Shown here: one piece after another, positions 1-8,052 of the stretch
Numbering within the stretch: position 1 is the first letter of the stretch
How the letters are laid out: each line of letters opens with the position of its first letter
NCBI GenBank assembly: GCA_031282905.1
Contig: JAITCV010000149.1
Location: forward strand, 1-32,213
Reading direction: 5' to 3'
Source: Azoarcus sp.
Lineage (GTDB): Bacteria; Pseudomonadota; Gammaproteobacteria; Burkholderiales; Rhodocyclaceae
DNA length: 32,213 nt
Program-made: the position numbers and the translations under genes
Notes under the pieces: model-generated
Told to the model about the DNA's origin: nothing
The model's database searches: none
Seen by the model: only the letters and a program-made list of their open reading frames with translations

Positions 1-2
1 TG

Positions 3-47
3 ACCATCGCCTACTTTGACAGACTTGGGGTACCCCGGCTCTCATAA
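3..47 (+). CDS. C-terminal tail of a possible group II intron reverse transcriptase/maturase (partial)
   Basis: An open frame enters from the left edge and stops at the TAA at 45-47, leaving about 14 residues that include YFDRLGVPRLS. It lies just upstream of an RNA segment that looks like intron domains V and VI. That is where the intron-encoded maturase ORF normally ends. The fragment is too short for a homology call of its own, so the assignment rests on position. Confidence 0.35.
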   Translation, partial: TIAYFDRLGVPRLS

Positions 48-134
48 CCTCAACGCCTCGAACCGCCCGGTGCGGACCCGCATGCCGGGTGGTGTGGCAG
101 GGGTACGGCCCAAAGGGCCGTACCCTATGCCGAT
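48..134 (+). mobile_element. 3' end of a group II intron (domains V and VI)
   Basis: Positions 60-93 form a 34-nt hairpin starting GAACCGCCCGG and closing with CCGGGTGGT, the size and shape of a group II domain V. It is followed by a second hairpin (about 96-131) in which GGGGTACGGCCC pairs with GGGCCGTACCC over an AAA loop. An unpaired TA follows on the 3' side, as expected for the branch-point adenosine of domain VI. The intron body and most of its maturase lie outside the window. The GGTGGTGTGG text after domain V matches what I recall of proteobacterial introns with an LtrA-type ORF. The exact class and 3' boundary (about 134) are inferred. Confidence 0.7.
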
Positions 135-250
135 GAAGATCAACAAACCTGGATCCCTCAGTTGACCATGGAGCGCGATCCAACCGTTCTTTTTGCTCAC
201 TGAACTCACCCCTAATACCTGCGCTCACGGAAAACCAGGGGTCAAATCGG
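135..250. other. Intergenic DNA downstream of the intron end
   Basis: This stretch lies between the intron 3' end and the stop of the convergent DUF2628 gene. A plus-strand frame running from the intron end (DEDQQTWIPQ...) reaches a TGA near 197-199. It could be the tail of an interrupted exon, but nothing identifies it. Confidence 0.3.
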
Positions 251-673
251 TCAAATCTCCCAGCCGATATCGCCCGTCGTTTTCAGTTTGTAATACCAGA
301 GAGTGGTGCGCCAACCGACAAGAGCGCTGTAAAGGAAACAAAGAGCCCTGAAAATCATCTCTCCAACCATGCCCAACATCACGGACACACCAATGCCCAC
401 CACCATGACCACGATGAGCACTCCCAACGTCAATGCGGCCTGACGTTTCAAGCCAATGATGAAAAGATAAATGAAGCTGAAGAAGAACGCCCATATGCTG
501 ACATTGATCTTGGCACGGTCTTTGAACGGCAGCGCCTTGAAAGCTGCCTGGAATTCCGCGCTCGGCTTCAGGCTGGGAAGACCGTAGCGTTCGTAAAAAT
601 CAAACCGGAATTTCCATGTTTCACTGAGTTCAGGGTCGTCGCGCCAGCTTGGCGTTGGCTGTTGGTTGTCCAT
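251..673 (-). CDS. DUF2628 family membrane protein
   Basis: This 140-residue protein has a soluble N-terminal part containing FYERYGLPSLKPS, then AFKALPFKDRAKINVSIWAFF. It continues into two or three hydrophobic segments at about residues 60-75, 80-100 and 103-120. The combination of an FYxxxG motif, a conserved Phe/Arg stretch and an aromatic first helix is typical of the DUF2628 family of small inner-membrane proteins, whose function is unknown. The start is supported by AAGGAG about 8 bases upstream on the minus strand. The gene converges on the intron remnant and is divergent from cutA. No function is claimed. Confidence 0.75.
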   Translation of the reverse strand: MDNQQPTPSWRDDPELSETWKFRFDFYERYGLPSLKPSAEFQAAFKALPFKDRAKINVSIWAFFFSFIYLFIIGLKRQAALTLGVLIVVMVVGIGVSVMLGMVGEMIFRALCFLYSALVGWRTTLWYYKLKTTGDIGWEI

Positions 674-817
674 TTGCGTACTCCTTGCGAAAGAATGGGA
701 TTGGCATTATAGGCGGCGAGATTTTTTTGGCAACCTCGGCGAATCGAGGCGAACCGGCCAGCCCGATCGCTGAAAAAACGAATGGACGCTTCCCCGATGG
801 CCGTAGAATGCCGCGTC

Positions 818-1162
818 ATGGATACAACACGCGCAGTCCTTCTCGTCTTCACCGCCTTGCCCGACGAGGCCAGTGCGCGTCGGCTCGCCACGCAACTTGT
901 CGATGCGGAACTCGCGGCCTGCGTCAATGTGCTCGCGCCCGTGACGTCGGTCTACCGTTGGCGGGGCGTGATCGAAACCGCCGCTGAAATCCCGCTGCTG
1001 ATCAAGACCACCGCCGAGCATTACCCGGCGCTTGAAGCGGCGGTGCGCGCCGCTCATCCTTACGAATTGCCTGAACTGATCGCGCTGCCCGTTGTCCGAG
1101 GGCTGGCGGCTTACCTCGACTGGGTAGCGGCGTCCACCGCGGGCTCATCCGATATCTCATAA
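818..1162 (+). CDS. cutA: CutA1 divalent-cation tolerance protein
   Basis: The 114-residue product matches the small trimeric CutA1 family along its whole length. Visible landmarks are the LAACVNVL strand, VYRWRGVIE, the LLIKTT strand and the HPYELPELIALPV segment. Family members bind copper and other divalent cations and have been linked to metal tolerance and to membrane-protein stability, but their biochemical role is unsettled. The open frame extends up to 782, adding MDASPMAVECRV. I prefer the ATG at 818 because homologues begin just before the first strand and run to 105-115 residues. No strong ribosome site separates the choices. dsbD follows 10 bases downstream, a pairing also seen in enterobacteria. 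Confidence 0.9.
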   Translation: MDTTRAVLLVFTALPDEASARRLATQLVDAELAACVNVLAPVTSVYRWRGVIETAAEIPLLIKTTAEHYPALEAAVRAAHPYELPELIALPVVRGLAAYLDWVAASTAGSSDIS

Positions 1163-1172
1163 TTTGCATGGC

Positions 1173-3059
1173 ATGGCTACATCGATCTTCTTTCCAATAT
1201 CTCCAGGCAAAACCGTGCATCTGCTGATCCGGTTGTTCCATCCGTGCGTCCTGGCCGTGGTGATACTGTCCAGCCTGTCATTCATGCGGTTGGCGCACGC
1301 GGACGAGCCGCTCGAACCCGAAAAGGCTTTTGTCATGCGCGCCACTGCCAGCAGCATGGAAACGGTCGAGGTCGTGTTCGAGATCGCGCCGGGCTACTAC
1401 CTTTATGGCGACCGTTTCCAGTTCGCGATCTCGCCCGCCGAAGTCGTTTCCGGCCCCGTCGAGCGTCCGCCCGGCAAGATCAAGGCCGATCCGTTTTTCG
1501 GCGAAGTCGAAATCCATCGCGGCCGTCTGAGCATGCTCTTGCCGATCGAGAACCGCGCGGGACACAGCCGTTTCACCCTCACTGTCACCAGCCAGGGCTG
1601 CTGGGATGGCGGCGTGTGTTACCCGCCCACGCCGCAACGCGCGGAAATCAATCTGGGCGCCAGTTCCTCCTCCGGAACGAGAAGTGCGCTCGGCGCCGCG
1701 CTCACCTCGCCAGAGGGCAGAGGATGGAGACCAGAGGATTCCCTCCCTTCTTCGACTGCGGTCGGTTCCGATGAAAGTGGCCGCATCGCCGGGCTGCTTT
1801 TTGCCGCCAACAATCCGTTGGTGCTGGTGAGTTTTTTTGGTTTCGGCTTGCTGCTGGCCTTTACGCCATGCACTTTTCCGATGATTCCCATCCTGTCGAG
1901 CATCATCGTTGGCAGCGGGCGGCCCGTCTCGCGTGGGCGGGCGCTGGCGCTGGCGTCCGCTTATGTGTTGGGCATGGCGTCGGCCTACGCCGCCGCCGGG
2001 GTCGCCGCCGGACTGACCGGCACCCTGCTTGCCGTCTGGTTGCAAAATGCCTGGGTGTTGTCGGCTTTTGCCCTGCTCTTTGTCGCGCTGGCGTTGTCGA
2101 TGTTCGGCTTTTTCGAATTGCAGTTGCCTTCCCGTTTGCAAAGTCGGCTTGCCGACAGCGCCAATCATGAAAAAGGCGGTCACCTCGGCGGCGTCGCGCT
2201 CATGGGAGCCTTGTCGGCGCTGATCGTCGGCCCTTGCGTGGCCGCGCCGCTGGCCGGCGCCCTGCTCTATATCGCCCATAGCGGCGATGCGATCCTGGGC
2301 GGCAGCGCGCTGTTCTGCATGGCGCTGGGCATGGGCGCACCACTCATCGCCGTCGCGCTGGCGGCGCGTTCGATCCTGCCCCGCGCCGGGGCGTGGATGG
2401 AGGGCGTGCGCCGCGCCGCCGGAGTTTTGTTGCTCGCGGTGGCGTTGTGGCTGGTAACGCCGGTTGTTTCCGCGCTGCTCATCATGCTGGGTTGGGCGGC
2501 GCTGTTCATTTTCTCCGGCATTTTCCTCTCCGCGCTCGACCCGCTGCCGCCTTCGGCCCGTGGCTGGGCGCGTTTCCGGAAAGGGGCCGGGGTGGCGCTG
2601 CTGGTCGCCGGAGTGGCGATGCTCGTCGGCGCGCTCGCTGGTTCGCGCGATCCGCTCCAGCCGCTCGCGGTGTTGCGCGCCCAGGCCGCGCCCGTCCAGG
2701 CGGCGACATTTACCCGGATCGATTCCGCCGCCGAACTCGAGGCCCAATTGCGAGATGCCAACCGTCCGGTGCTGCTCGATTTCTATGCCGATTGGTGCGT
2801 GAGTTGCAAGGAGATGGCGCGCGACACGTTCAGCGTTCCGAGCATCGCCGCGAAAATGAATCGAATGCGGCTACTCCAGGTCGATGTCACCGCCAACCGC
2901 GCGGAGCATCAGGCGCTTTTGTCCCGTTTCGGTCTGTTTGGCCCGCCCGGCATCGTTTTTTTCGACGCCACGGGACAGGAGCACAAGGGATTGCGGGTGG
3001 TGGGCTTCATGCCCGCGACCGATTTCGCCGCCATCCTCGACCGCGCGCTGCCGCCGTAA
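1173..3059 (+). CDS. dsbD: Thiol:disulfide interchange protein DsbD
   Basis: DsbD carries electrons from cytoplasmic thioredoxin across the inner membrane to periplasmic partners such as DsbC and CcmG. All three modules are visible. The N-terminal periplasmic alpha domain has CWDGGVC. A multi-helix membrane beta domain has its two redox cysteines in FTPCTFP and VGPCVAAP. A C-terminal thioredoxin-like gamma domain carries DFYADWCVSCKEM. A signal-like segment (HPCVLAVVILSSLSF, then AHA) precedes the mature N-terminus. The ORF track starts at a TTG (1164); the ATG at 1173 is more conventional, giving 628 residues. Neither has a clear ribosome site. The gene follows cutA closely and is 57 bases upstream of ribE. 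Confidence 0.95.
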   Translation: MATSIFFPISPGKTVHLLIRLFHPCVLAVVILSSLSFMRLAHADEPLEPEKAFVMRATASSMETVEVVFEIAPGYYLYGDRFQFAISPAEVVSGPVERPPGKIKADPFFGEVEIHRGRLSMLLPIENRAGHSRFTLTVTSQGCWDGGVCYPPTPQRAEINLGASSSSGTRSALGAALTSPEGRGWRPEDSLPSSTAVGSDESGRIAGLLFAANNPLVLVSFFGFGLLLAFTPCTFPMIPILSSIIVGSGRPVSRGRALALASAYVLGMASAYAAAGVAAGLTGTLLAVWLQNAWVLSAFALLFVALALSMFGFFELQLPSRLQSRLADSANHEKGGHLGGVALMGALSALIVGPCVAAPLAGALLYIAHSGDAILGGSALFCMALGMGAPLIAVALAARSILPRAGAWMEGVRRAAGVLLLAVALWLVTPVVSALLIMLGWAALFIFSGIFLSALDPLPPSARGWARFRKGAGVALLVAGVAMLVGALAGSRDPLQPLAVLRAQAAPVQAATFTRIDSAAELEAQLRDANRPVLLDFYADWCVSCKEMARDTFSVPSIAAKMNRMRLLQVDVTANRAEHQALLSRFGLFGPPGIVFFDATGQEHKGLRVVGFMPATDFAAILDRALPP

Positions 3060-3081
3060 CGCCCCGCATGCCACCTTCGTC

Positions 3082-3087
3082 TATAAT
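3082..3087 (+). promoter_or_regulatory. Candidate -10 element before ribE
   Basis: A perfect TATAAT hexamer sits 30 bases before the ribE start, in the 57-base gap after dsbD. No good -35 is visible at 16-18 bases, so this is only a candidate internal promoter. The gap is too short to hold an FMN riboswitch of normal size. Confidence 0.35.
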
Positions 3088-3116
3088 CGTTTTTTCTTCG
3101 CCTTTCACCGACCCCC

Positions 3117-3740
3117 ATGTTTTCTGGCATCGTGACCGCCATTGGTCATATCGAATATACCGAACCGCTGGGCGACGGTCTGCGCCTGACCGTCGACACC
3201 GGCAATCTCGATCTCGCGGATGTCGCTATTGGCGACAGCATCGCCAATAGCGGCGTATGCCTCACCGTGATCGCGCGCGAGGGCCAGCGGGTGAAATTCG
3301 ATGTTTCGCGCGAGACGCTCAACTGCACGGTTGGGTTGGCCCAGGCGGGCGGCGAGGTCAATCTCGAAAAGGCGCTGGCGCTGTCCGACCGCCTCGGTGG
3401 CCACCTCGTGACCGGCCATGTCGACGGTATCGGCGAGGTGGTGAGATTCGCTCCGGTCGCCGAGAGTTTCGAACTGGTGGTACGCGCGCCGGATGCCATC
3501 GCCGGCTACATCGCCCGCAAGGGATCGATCACGGTCAACGGGGTGAGTCTGACCGTGAATCATGTCGATGGACGCGATTTTTCGACCAATCTCATCCCGC
3601 ACACGGTGGAAATCACCAATCTCAAGCACCTGAAGGCGGGAAGCCTGGTCAACCTGGAAATCGACCTCATCGCCCGCTATGTTGAGCGCATGATGGCGTG
3701 GCGCGAGGCGCAGGACGCGCCGGATGCCGCCGCGCGCTGA
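3117..3740 (+). CDS. ribE: Riboflavin synthase, alpha subunit
   Basis: The product (207 residues) catalyses the dismutation of two 6,7-dimethyl-8-ribityllumazine molecules to riboflavin, the last step of the pathway. It begins with the family hallmark MFSGIVTAIG. It shows the internal duplication of two lumazine-binding barrels: the first half contains GVCLTVI and FDVSRETL, the second contains GVSLTVN and NLIPHTVEITNL. GHLVTGHVDG marks the start of the second barrel. Length is normal. It heads a ribE-ribBA-ribH-nusB run in which ribD, often the first gene of such clusters, is not present. Confidence 0.96.
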   Translation: MFSGIVTAIGHIEYTEPLGDGLRLTVDTGNLDLADVAIGDSIANSGVCLTVIAREGQRVKFDVSRETLNCTVGLAQAGGEVNLEKALALSDRLGGHLVTGHVDGIGEVVRFAPVAESFELVVRAPDAIAGYIARKGSITVNGVSLTVNHVDGRDFSTNLIPHTVEITNLKHLKAGSLVNLEIDLIARYVERMMAWREAQDAPDAAAR

Positions 3741-3788
3741 ACCCCCGCCGCCCGCCCCCCGCTCCGCTCTTTTCCTCCAGGAAAAACC

Positions 3789-4928
3789 ATGACTACGCTT
3801 ACCCTAGCTTCTCCTTCCCCACATTCCTCCCTGTCCCCGATTACCGAGATCATCGCCGAGATCAAGGCGGGCAGGATGGTCATCCTGGTCGATGAGGAAG
3901 ACCGCGAAAACGAGGGCGATATCATGCTCGCCGCGGAGTTCGTGACCCCGGACGCGATCAACTTCATGGTGACGCATTGCCGCGGTCTGGTTTGCCTGAC
4001 CCTCACCGCCGAACGCTGCCGGCAGCTTGGCCTCGAACAGATGGTGCGGGACAACCGCGCCCCGCACGGTACCGCGTTTACCGCCTCGATCGAAGCGGCC
4101 AGCGGGATAACGACCGGCATCTCGGCCCATGACCGCGCCCGCACGGTGCAGGCCGCTGTCGCCCGTCATGCCCGGCCCGAGGATATCGTGACGCCCGGTC
4201 ATATTTTCCCGCTCACCGCCCAGAAAGGCGGTGTGCTGATCCGCGCCGGTCACACCGAAGCCGCTTGCGATCTCACCCAGCTCGCCGGGCTGGAACCGGC
4301 GGCGGTGATCTGCGAGGTGCTCAAGGACGACGGCACCATGGCGCGGCTACCCGATCTGGTCGAATTCGCCCAAAAACACGGTCTCAAGATCGGCGCCATC
4401 CGCGATCTGATCGAATACCGCGCCGCCACCGAACGGTTGGTGGAAAAAATCGCCGACAAGGAAGTGCAGACCTTGCATGGCCGTTTCCATCTGGCCGCAT
4501 TCGAAGACAAGACCTCGGGCGACGTGCATTTCGCGCTCTACCATGGCGACATTCGCCCAGAACGCGAGACCTTGGTGCGCGTGCATGAGCCGATTTCCTT
4601 CATCGATTTTCTCGATGCCAGCAGCAGCGGTCACACTTTCCCGGTCAACGACGCGCTCGCCGGTCTGGCCGAAGCCGAAGCGGCGGTGATCGTGATGCTC
4701 TACCGTCCCCAGAGCGGGCGCGAACTGCTCGCCCGCCTGAGCGGCGAGGGCTGCCCGTCCGCGGCGATGCGCTGGGACGCGCGTCTCTCCGGCGTCGGCG
4801 CGCAAATCCTGCGTGGTCTCAACGTCGGCAAGATGCGCGTGCTGTCCAGCCCGCGCAAGATTCCCAACATGGCGGGTTTCGGTCTTGAAATCACCGGCTT
4901 CCAGGCTTCCTGCTGCAACCACGCCTGA
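3789..4928 (+). CDS. ribBA: 3,4-dihydroxy-2-butanone 4-phosphate synthase fused to a degenerate GTP cyclohydrolase II domain
   Basis: The N-terminal domain (about residues 12-210) is a complete RibB. It has the acidic motif [11 protein letters not shown], then [18 protein letters not shown] and GHTEAACDL. It converts ribulose 5-phosphate to dihydroxybutanone phosphate. The C-terminal region (about 215-379) aligns with GTP cyclohydrolase II, for example [10 protein letters not shown] and [16 protein letters not shown]. It lacks the zinc-binding cysteine cluster that normally follows the RVH motif: here the sequence reads [16 protein letters not shown]. Such inactive RibA halves are known from betaproteobacterial RibBA proteins, so a separate RibA is expected elsewhere. 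AGGAAAAACC precedes the ATG. Confidence 0.94.
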   Translation: MTTLTLASPSPHSSLSPITEIIAEIKAGRMVILVDEEDRENEGDIMLAAEFVTPDAINFMVTHCRGLVCLTLTAERCRQLGLEQMVRDNRAPHGTAFTASIEAASGITTGISAHDRARTVQAAVARHARPEDIVTPGHIFPLTAQKGGVLIRAGHTEAACDLTQLAGLEPAAVICEVLKDDGTMARLPDLVEFAQKHGLKIGAIRDLIEYRAATERLVEKIADKEVQTLHGRFHLAAFEDKTSGDVHFALYHGDIRPERETLVRVHEPISFIDFLDASSSGHTFPVNDALAGLAEAEAAVIVMLYRPQSGRELLARLSGEGCPSAAMRWDARLSGVGAQILRGLNVGKMRVLSSPRKIPNMAGFGLEITGFQASCCNHA

Positions 4929-4966
4929 GCCTTTCTTCCCCATCTCCGCATTCTCTTCGAGACGCC

Positions 4967-5437
4967 ATGCCCCGCTACGAACACATCTCCGAATACGACA
5001 TCGACCTCGACGGCAAGGGACTGCGCATCGGCGTGGTCATGAGCCGTTTCAACCAAGACATCGGCGAAGGCTTGCTTGCGGCCTGTATCGACGAATTGCT
5101 CGCCTGCGGCGTGGCGCCGGAGTTGATCCGCATTGCCACCGTGCCCGGCGCGCTGGAGATCCCGCTGGTGTTGCAGCGCCTCGCCCGCAGCGGCAAGTTC
5201 GACGCCCTGGTGGCGTTGGGCGCGGTGATTCGCGGCGAGACCTATCACTTCGAACTGGTTGCCAATGAGTTGGGCGCGGGCATCACTCGCGTCACCCTCG
5301 ACGACGGCCTGCCGATCGCCAACGGCGTGCTGACGACCGAGGACGATGATCAGGCGCTCGCGCGCATGCGGGAAAAAGGCCACGATTGCGCACGGGCGGC
5401 GGTCGAAATGGCCATGTTGCAAAAAGTATTGCCATGA
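4967..5437 (+). CDS. ribH: 6,7-dimethyl-8-ribityllumazine synthase
   Basis: Lumazine synthase condenses dihydroxybutanone phosphate with the pyrimidine intermediate, producing the substrate of RibE; it forms a pentameric or icosahedral assembly. The 156-residue product has the phosphate and substrate motifs [24 protein letters not shown] and [14 protein letters not shown]. It ends with the [15 protein letters not shown] segment and an ARAAVEMA helix. Length is standard. It follows ribBA by 38 bases. Its TGA overlaps the ATG of nusB in ATGA, so the two are translationally coupled. Confidence 0.96.
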   Translation: MPRYEHISEYDIDLDGKGLRIGVVMSRFNQDIGEGLLAACIDELLACGVAPELIRIATVPGALEIPLVLQRLARSGKFDALVALGAVIRGETYHFELVANELGAGITRVTLDDGLPIANGVLTTEDDDQALARMREKGHDCARAAVEMAMLQKVLP

Positions 5438-6009
5438 GTGGCACGGAACAGAGCGCCCATATCGCGGCGCGACGCAGCGCGCGCGAACTGGCGCTGCAAG
5501 GGGTATACCAATGGTTGCTGCAAGCCCCGTCCGATCCTGCCGCCATCCCTGGCGGCGGAGCCTCGCCTCATGACAACACAATCGCCGGACAACCGCCGTC
5601 CCAGATTCACGCGATCAGGGAACTGCTCGACAACGCGCCAACCACGGATGAAGATCGCGCCGCCGCGGTTTGTTCGGCTTGCGCCGATGTCGATTTTTTC
5701 ACCGTGCTGCTCAACGGCACGCTCGGCGAGGCGGAACATCTGCGCACACTGTTCGCGCCCCTGCTCTCCCGCGCCGTTGCCGAGCTATCGCCGGTCGAAC
5801 ATGCCATCATGCTGCTCGCCGCGCATGAACTGCTCCACGATCCGGCCACACCTTATCGCGTGGTCATCAACGAGGCGATCGAACTGGCCAAGAAATACGG
5901 CGGTACCGATGGTCACAAATTTGTAAATGGCGTTCTCGACCGCCTGGCGGCCAAGCTGCGCCCGGAAGAAGTCGCCGCCACGCGGGAAAAGACAAGAAAG
6001 ACAAAATAA
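5434..6009 (+). CDS. nusB: Transcription antitermination factor NusB
   Basis: NusB pairs with NusE (S10) at boxA in rRNA leaders and supports antitermination and 16S biogenesis. The protein has the N-terminal [16 protein letters not shown] helix and the C-terminal [18 protein letters not shown] followed by [11 protein letters not shown], both typical. At 191 residues it is longer than E. coli NusB (139). The extra length is mostly a low-complexity Pro/Gly/Asp insert at about residues 33-70 and a basic tail (TREKTRKTK). The start is the ATG overlapping the ribH stop, not the upstream start at 5386 in the ORF track. The next gene, parB, converges. Confidence 0.93.
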   Translation: MSGTEQSAHIAARRSARELALQGVYQWLLQAPSDPAAIPGGGASPHDNTIAGQPPSQIHAIRELLDNAPTTDEDRAAAVCSACADVDFFTVLLNGTLGEAEHLRTLFAPLLSRAVAELSPVEHAIMLLAAHELLHDPATPYRVVINEAIELAKKYGGTDGHKFVNGVLDRLAAKLRPEEVAATREKTRKTK

Positions 6010-6046
6010 GACGGCGGCGGTTGGGAAGCCGCGAAGCAAGCAATCG

Positions 6047-6913
6047 TCACCCAGCGTCGGCGCGCAGGCGCCCGAGCAGACCGTCGAGCTGATCCAGGCT
6101 ACCGAAGCGGATCACGACCTCGCCCACGCCTTTCTTGTTGGCCTTGATCTTGACCGCCGCGCCGATCACGTCGGCGATTTCCTCTTCCAGCCGCAAGAGG
6201 TCGCGGTCGGGCGCGGGCAGGGCTTTGACCCGCGCCGGATTCAGCGCCTGCTGCACCAGGCGTTCGGTGTCGCGCACCGAGAGCCTCTTGGCCGCGACCT
6301 GGTTGGCGATCTGGATCTGACTGGCGCCATCGAGCGCCAGCAGCGCGCGGGCATGACCCATGTCGATGTCGCCCGCCATCAGCAATTCCTGCACCGGCTG
6401 GGCAAGGTTGAGCAGCCTGAGCAGATTGCTCGCCGCCGGGCGCGAACGCCCCACCGCGTCTGCGGCCTGCTGGTGAGTCATGCTGAATTCGTCAATCAGG
6501 CGCTGGATGCCGCCGGCCTCTTCGAGCGGATTCAGGTCTTCGCGCTGGATGTTCTCGATCAGCGACATCGCCAGCGCGGCGTCATCGGGAATCTGCCGTA
6601 CCAGACAAGGCACTTCTTCCAGTCCGGCGATCTCCGCCGCTCGCCAGCGCCGCTCGCCAGCGATGATTTCGTAGGCTTGCCCGCCCTCGTCGACAGGGCG
6701 CACCAGGATGGGCTGCATGATGCCGCGCGCCTTGATCGAGGCGGCGAGTTCTTCCAGCGAACCTGGATCCATGCGGGTGCGCGGTTGATACCGGCCGGGC
6801 TGCAAGCGCGCGTGTGACAGGTTTTGCAGTTCGCCTTGTTCGGTCTCGTCGTTCGGGACGATCAGGGCGTCAAGGCCGAGGCCAAGCCCTTTTTTGGGTC
6901 GGGGAGGAGTCAT
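6047..6913 (-). CDS. parB: Chromosome partitioning protein ParB
   Basis: ParB binds parS sites near the origin, spreads on DNA as a CTP-dependent clamp and works with ParA in segregation. The N-terminus KKGLGLGLDALI is the usual short ParA-interacting segment. It is followed by the CTP-binding core with LQPGRYQPRT, IMQPILVRPV, GERRWRAA and LIENIQREDLNPLEEA. The helix-turn-helix region contains MTHQQAADAVGRSRPAASNLLRLL, and a C-terminal dimerisation domain follows. Length (288) is normal. The gene sits 27 bases downstream of parA. I could not see a parS palindrome in the window. Confidence 0.95.
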   Translation of the reverse strand: MTPPRPKKGLGLGLDALIVPNDETEQGELQNLSHARLQPGRYQPRTRMDPGSLEELAASIKARGIMQPILVRPVDEGGQAYEIIAGERRWRAAEIAGLEEVPCLVRQIPDDAALAMSLIENIQREDLNPLEEAGGIQRLIDEFSMTHQQAADAVGRSRPAASNLLRLLNLAQPVQELLMAGDIDMGHARALLALDGASQIQIANQVAAKRLSVRDTERLVQQALNPARVKALPAPDRDLLRLEEEIADVIGAAVKIKANKKGVGEVVIRFGSLDQLDGLLGRLRADAG

Positions 6914-6940
6914 ACGCTATATGCATCCATGTTCAGCTTG

Positions 6941-7711
6941 TCAGAAAGTCCCGGACCGTTCGATCAGTTCGGCGGCAAAAGCGAGATAAGCCTGTGCTCC
7001 CCGCGAAGCCGGGTCGTAACGCACGCCTGGCATGCCGTGGCTGGGCGCTTCGGCCAGACGCACGTTGCGCGGCACCACGGCGCGGAACACCTTGTCGCCA
7101 AAATGGCTTTCAAGCTGGCTGGAGACCTGCTGCTGCAAGGTGACCCGCGGATCGAACATCACCCGCAACAGGCCGATGATCTTGAGGTCGCGGTTGAGAT
7201 GGGCGTGTACTTTCTTGATCGAATTGACCAGATCGGCAAGCCCTTCCATGGCATAATATTCACACTGCATTGGAATGATCACGCCGTGCGCGGCGCACAG
7301 ACCATTGAGCGTCAACAGCGACAATGATGGCGGACAGTCGATGAGCACGAAATCGTAATCGGCCATCGTCGTGACCAGCGCCTCGCGCAGGCGTTTCTCG
7401 CGCCGTTCGAGATTGACCAGTTCGATTTCGGCACCGGCGAGGTCGCGGTTGGCGGGCAGGATATCGTAGCCGCCGCTGGGCGACTTCACTCGCGCTTCAC
7501 CCAGTCCCGCCAGTCCGACCAGCAGGTGATAAATCGAGCGGTCGAGTTTGTGCTTGTCGATGCCGCTGCCCATGGTGGCATTGCCTTGGGGATCGAGATC
7601 GACGAGCAGCGTGCGCTGCCCAGCCTGGTGGAGGGCGGCGGAAAGATTGACGCTGGTAGTGGTTTTGCCCACCCCGCCTTTCTGATTGGCTACGCAAAAG
7701 ATATGCGGCAT
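6941..7711 (-). CDS. parA: Chromosome partitioning ATPase ParA (Soj family)
   Basis: The product (256 residues) is a deviant-Walker ATPase: MPHIFCVANQKGGVGKTTTSVNL contains the signature KGGVGKTT. It has LVDLDPQGN for Walker A' and VLIDCPPSLSLLTLNG for Walker B. The tail RLAEAPSHGMPGVRYDP is characteristic of the chromosomal ParA family. The ORF track extends to 8050, but that would add 113 unrelated residues; the ATG at 7711 places the P-loop where the family has it. In many proteobacteria parAB follows mnmG-rsmG. Here the upstream neighbour is the divergent ahpC region. Confidence 0.96.
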   Translation of the reverse strand: MPHIFCVANQKGGVGKTTTSVNLSAALHQAGQRTLLVDLDPQGNATMGSGIDKHKLDRSIYHLLVGLAGLGEARVKSPSGGYDILPANRDLAGAEIELVNLERREKRLREALVTTMADYDFVLIDCPPSLSLLTLNGLCAAHGVIIPMQCEYYAMEGLADLVNSIKKVHAHLNRDLKIIGLLRVMFDPRVTLQQQVSSQLESHFGDKVFRAVVPRNVRLAEAPSHGMPGVRYDPASRGAQAYLAFAAELIERSGTF

Positions 7712-7917
7712 GATCGTGAGTCGAGTACTGTCCGTGGAAAGGGTTGCGCGATGCGAAGCCTGCAAGTTTAGTCCATCGGGGGCCCAGTCTCCGAATCCCA
7801 TCACGGCGTCCGCAGCTTTTGCCGATCCCGCTCCCGGGATTGCACAGAAGGCGTGCTTGCCATTGCATGGCGTTTCGGGGAGCATCGAAGGCTCAAACAA
7901 TTGATCTGCGCAAGTCG

Positions 7918-7954
7918 ATAGTAAAAAACTATTAAATGTATCTCGAATATCAAT
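7918..7954 (+). promoter_or_regulatory. OxyR-type operator upstream of ahpC
   Basis: The OxyR consensus is ATAG-N7-CTAT-N7-ATAG-N7-CTAT. The sequence reads ATAG, seven bases, CTAT, seven bases, ATCT, seven bases, CAAT. The first half-site is perfect, the second is degenerate, and all three spacers are exactly seven. The site ends 23 bases before the candidate -10 box, abutting a poor -35, as expected for OxyR activation. The regulator gene is not in the window. Confidence 0.7.
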
Positions 7955-7977
7955 TAGGACGGCTCGCGCCACCCGGT

Positions 7978-7983
7978 TATGAT
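7978..7983 (+). promoter_or_regulatory. Candidate ahpC -10 box
   Basis: TATGAT lies about 70 bases before the ahpC start. The hexamer 17 bases upstream (TAGGAC) is a weak -35, consistent with an activator-dependent promoter next to the OxyR-type site. Confidence 0.5.
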
Positions 7984-8052
7984 GCAAGCCATGGACGTTC
8001 GATACCGCGTCCTCAACCGCAATATCTCCAACCCAGGCAAGGAGTTCCACCC

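Larger units (their letters stand above)
7712..8052. other. Divergent control region between parA and ahpC
   Basis: About 340 bases without a convincing gene. The ahpC half is AT-rich and holds the OxyR-type operator and the -10 box listed separately. The parA half shows no feature I can name. Confidence 0.6.

Noticed and set aside
1278-2747. 489-aa minus-strand ORF across dsbD
   Set aside because: It is antisense to a clear DsbD and has Gln/Arg/His-rich composition typical of shadow frames in GC-rich DNA.
3060-3116. FMN riboswitch before ribE
   Set aside because: The gap is 57 bases, shorter than an RFN element, and no conserved RFN sequence is seen.
6047-8052. parS sites near parAB
   Set aside because: I found no sequence close to TGTTTCACGTGAAACA in this region.
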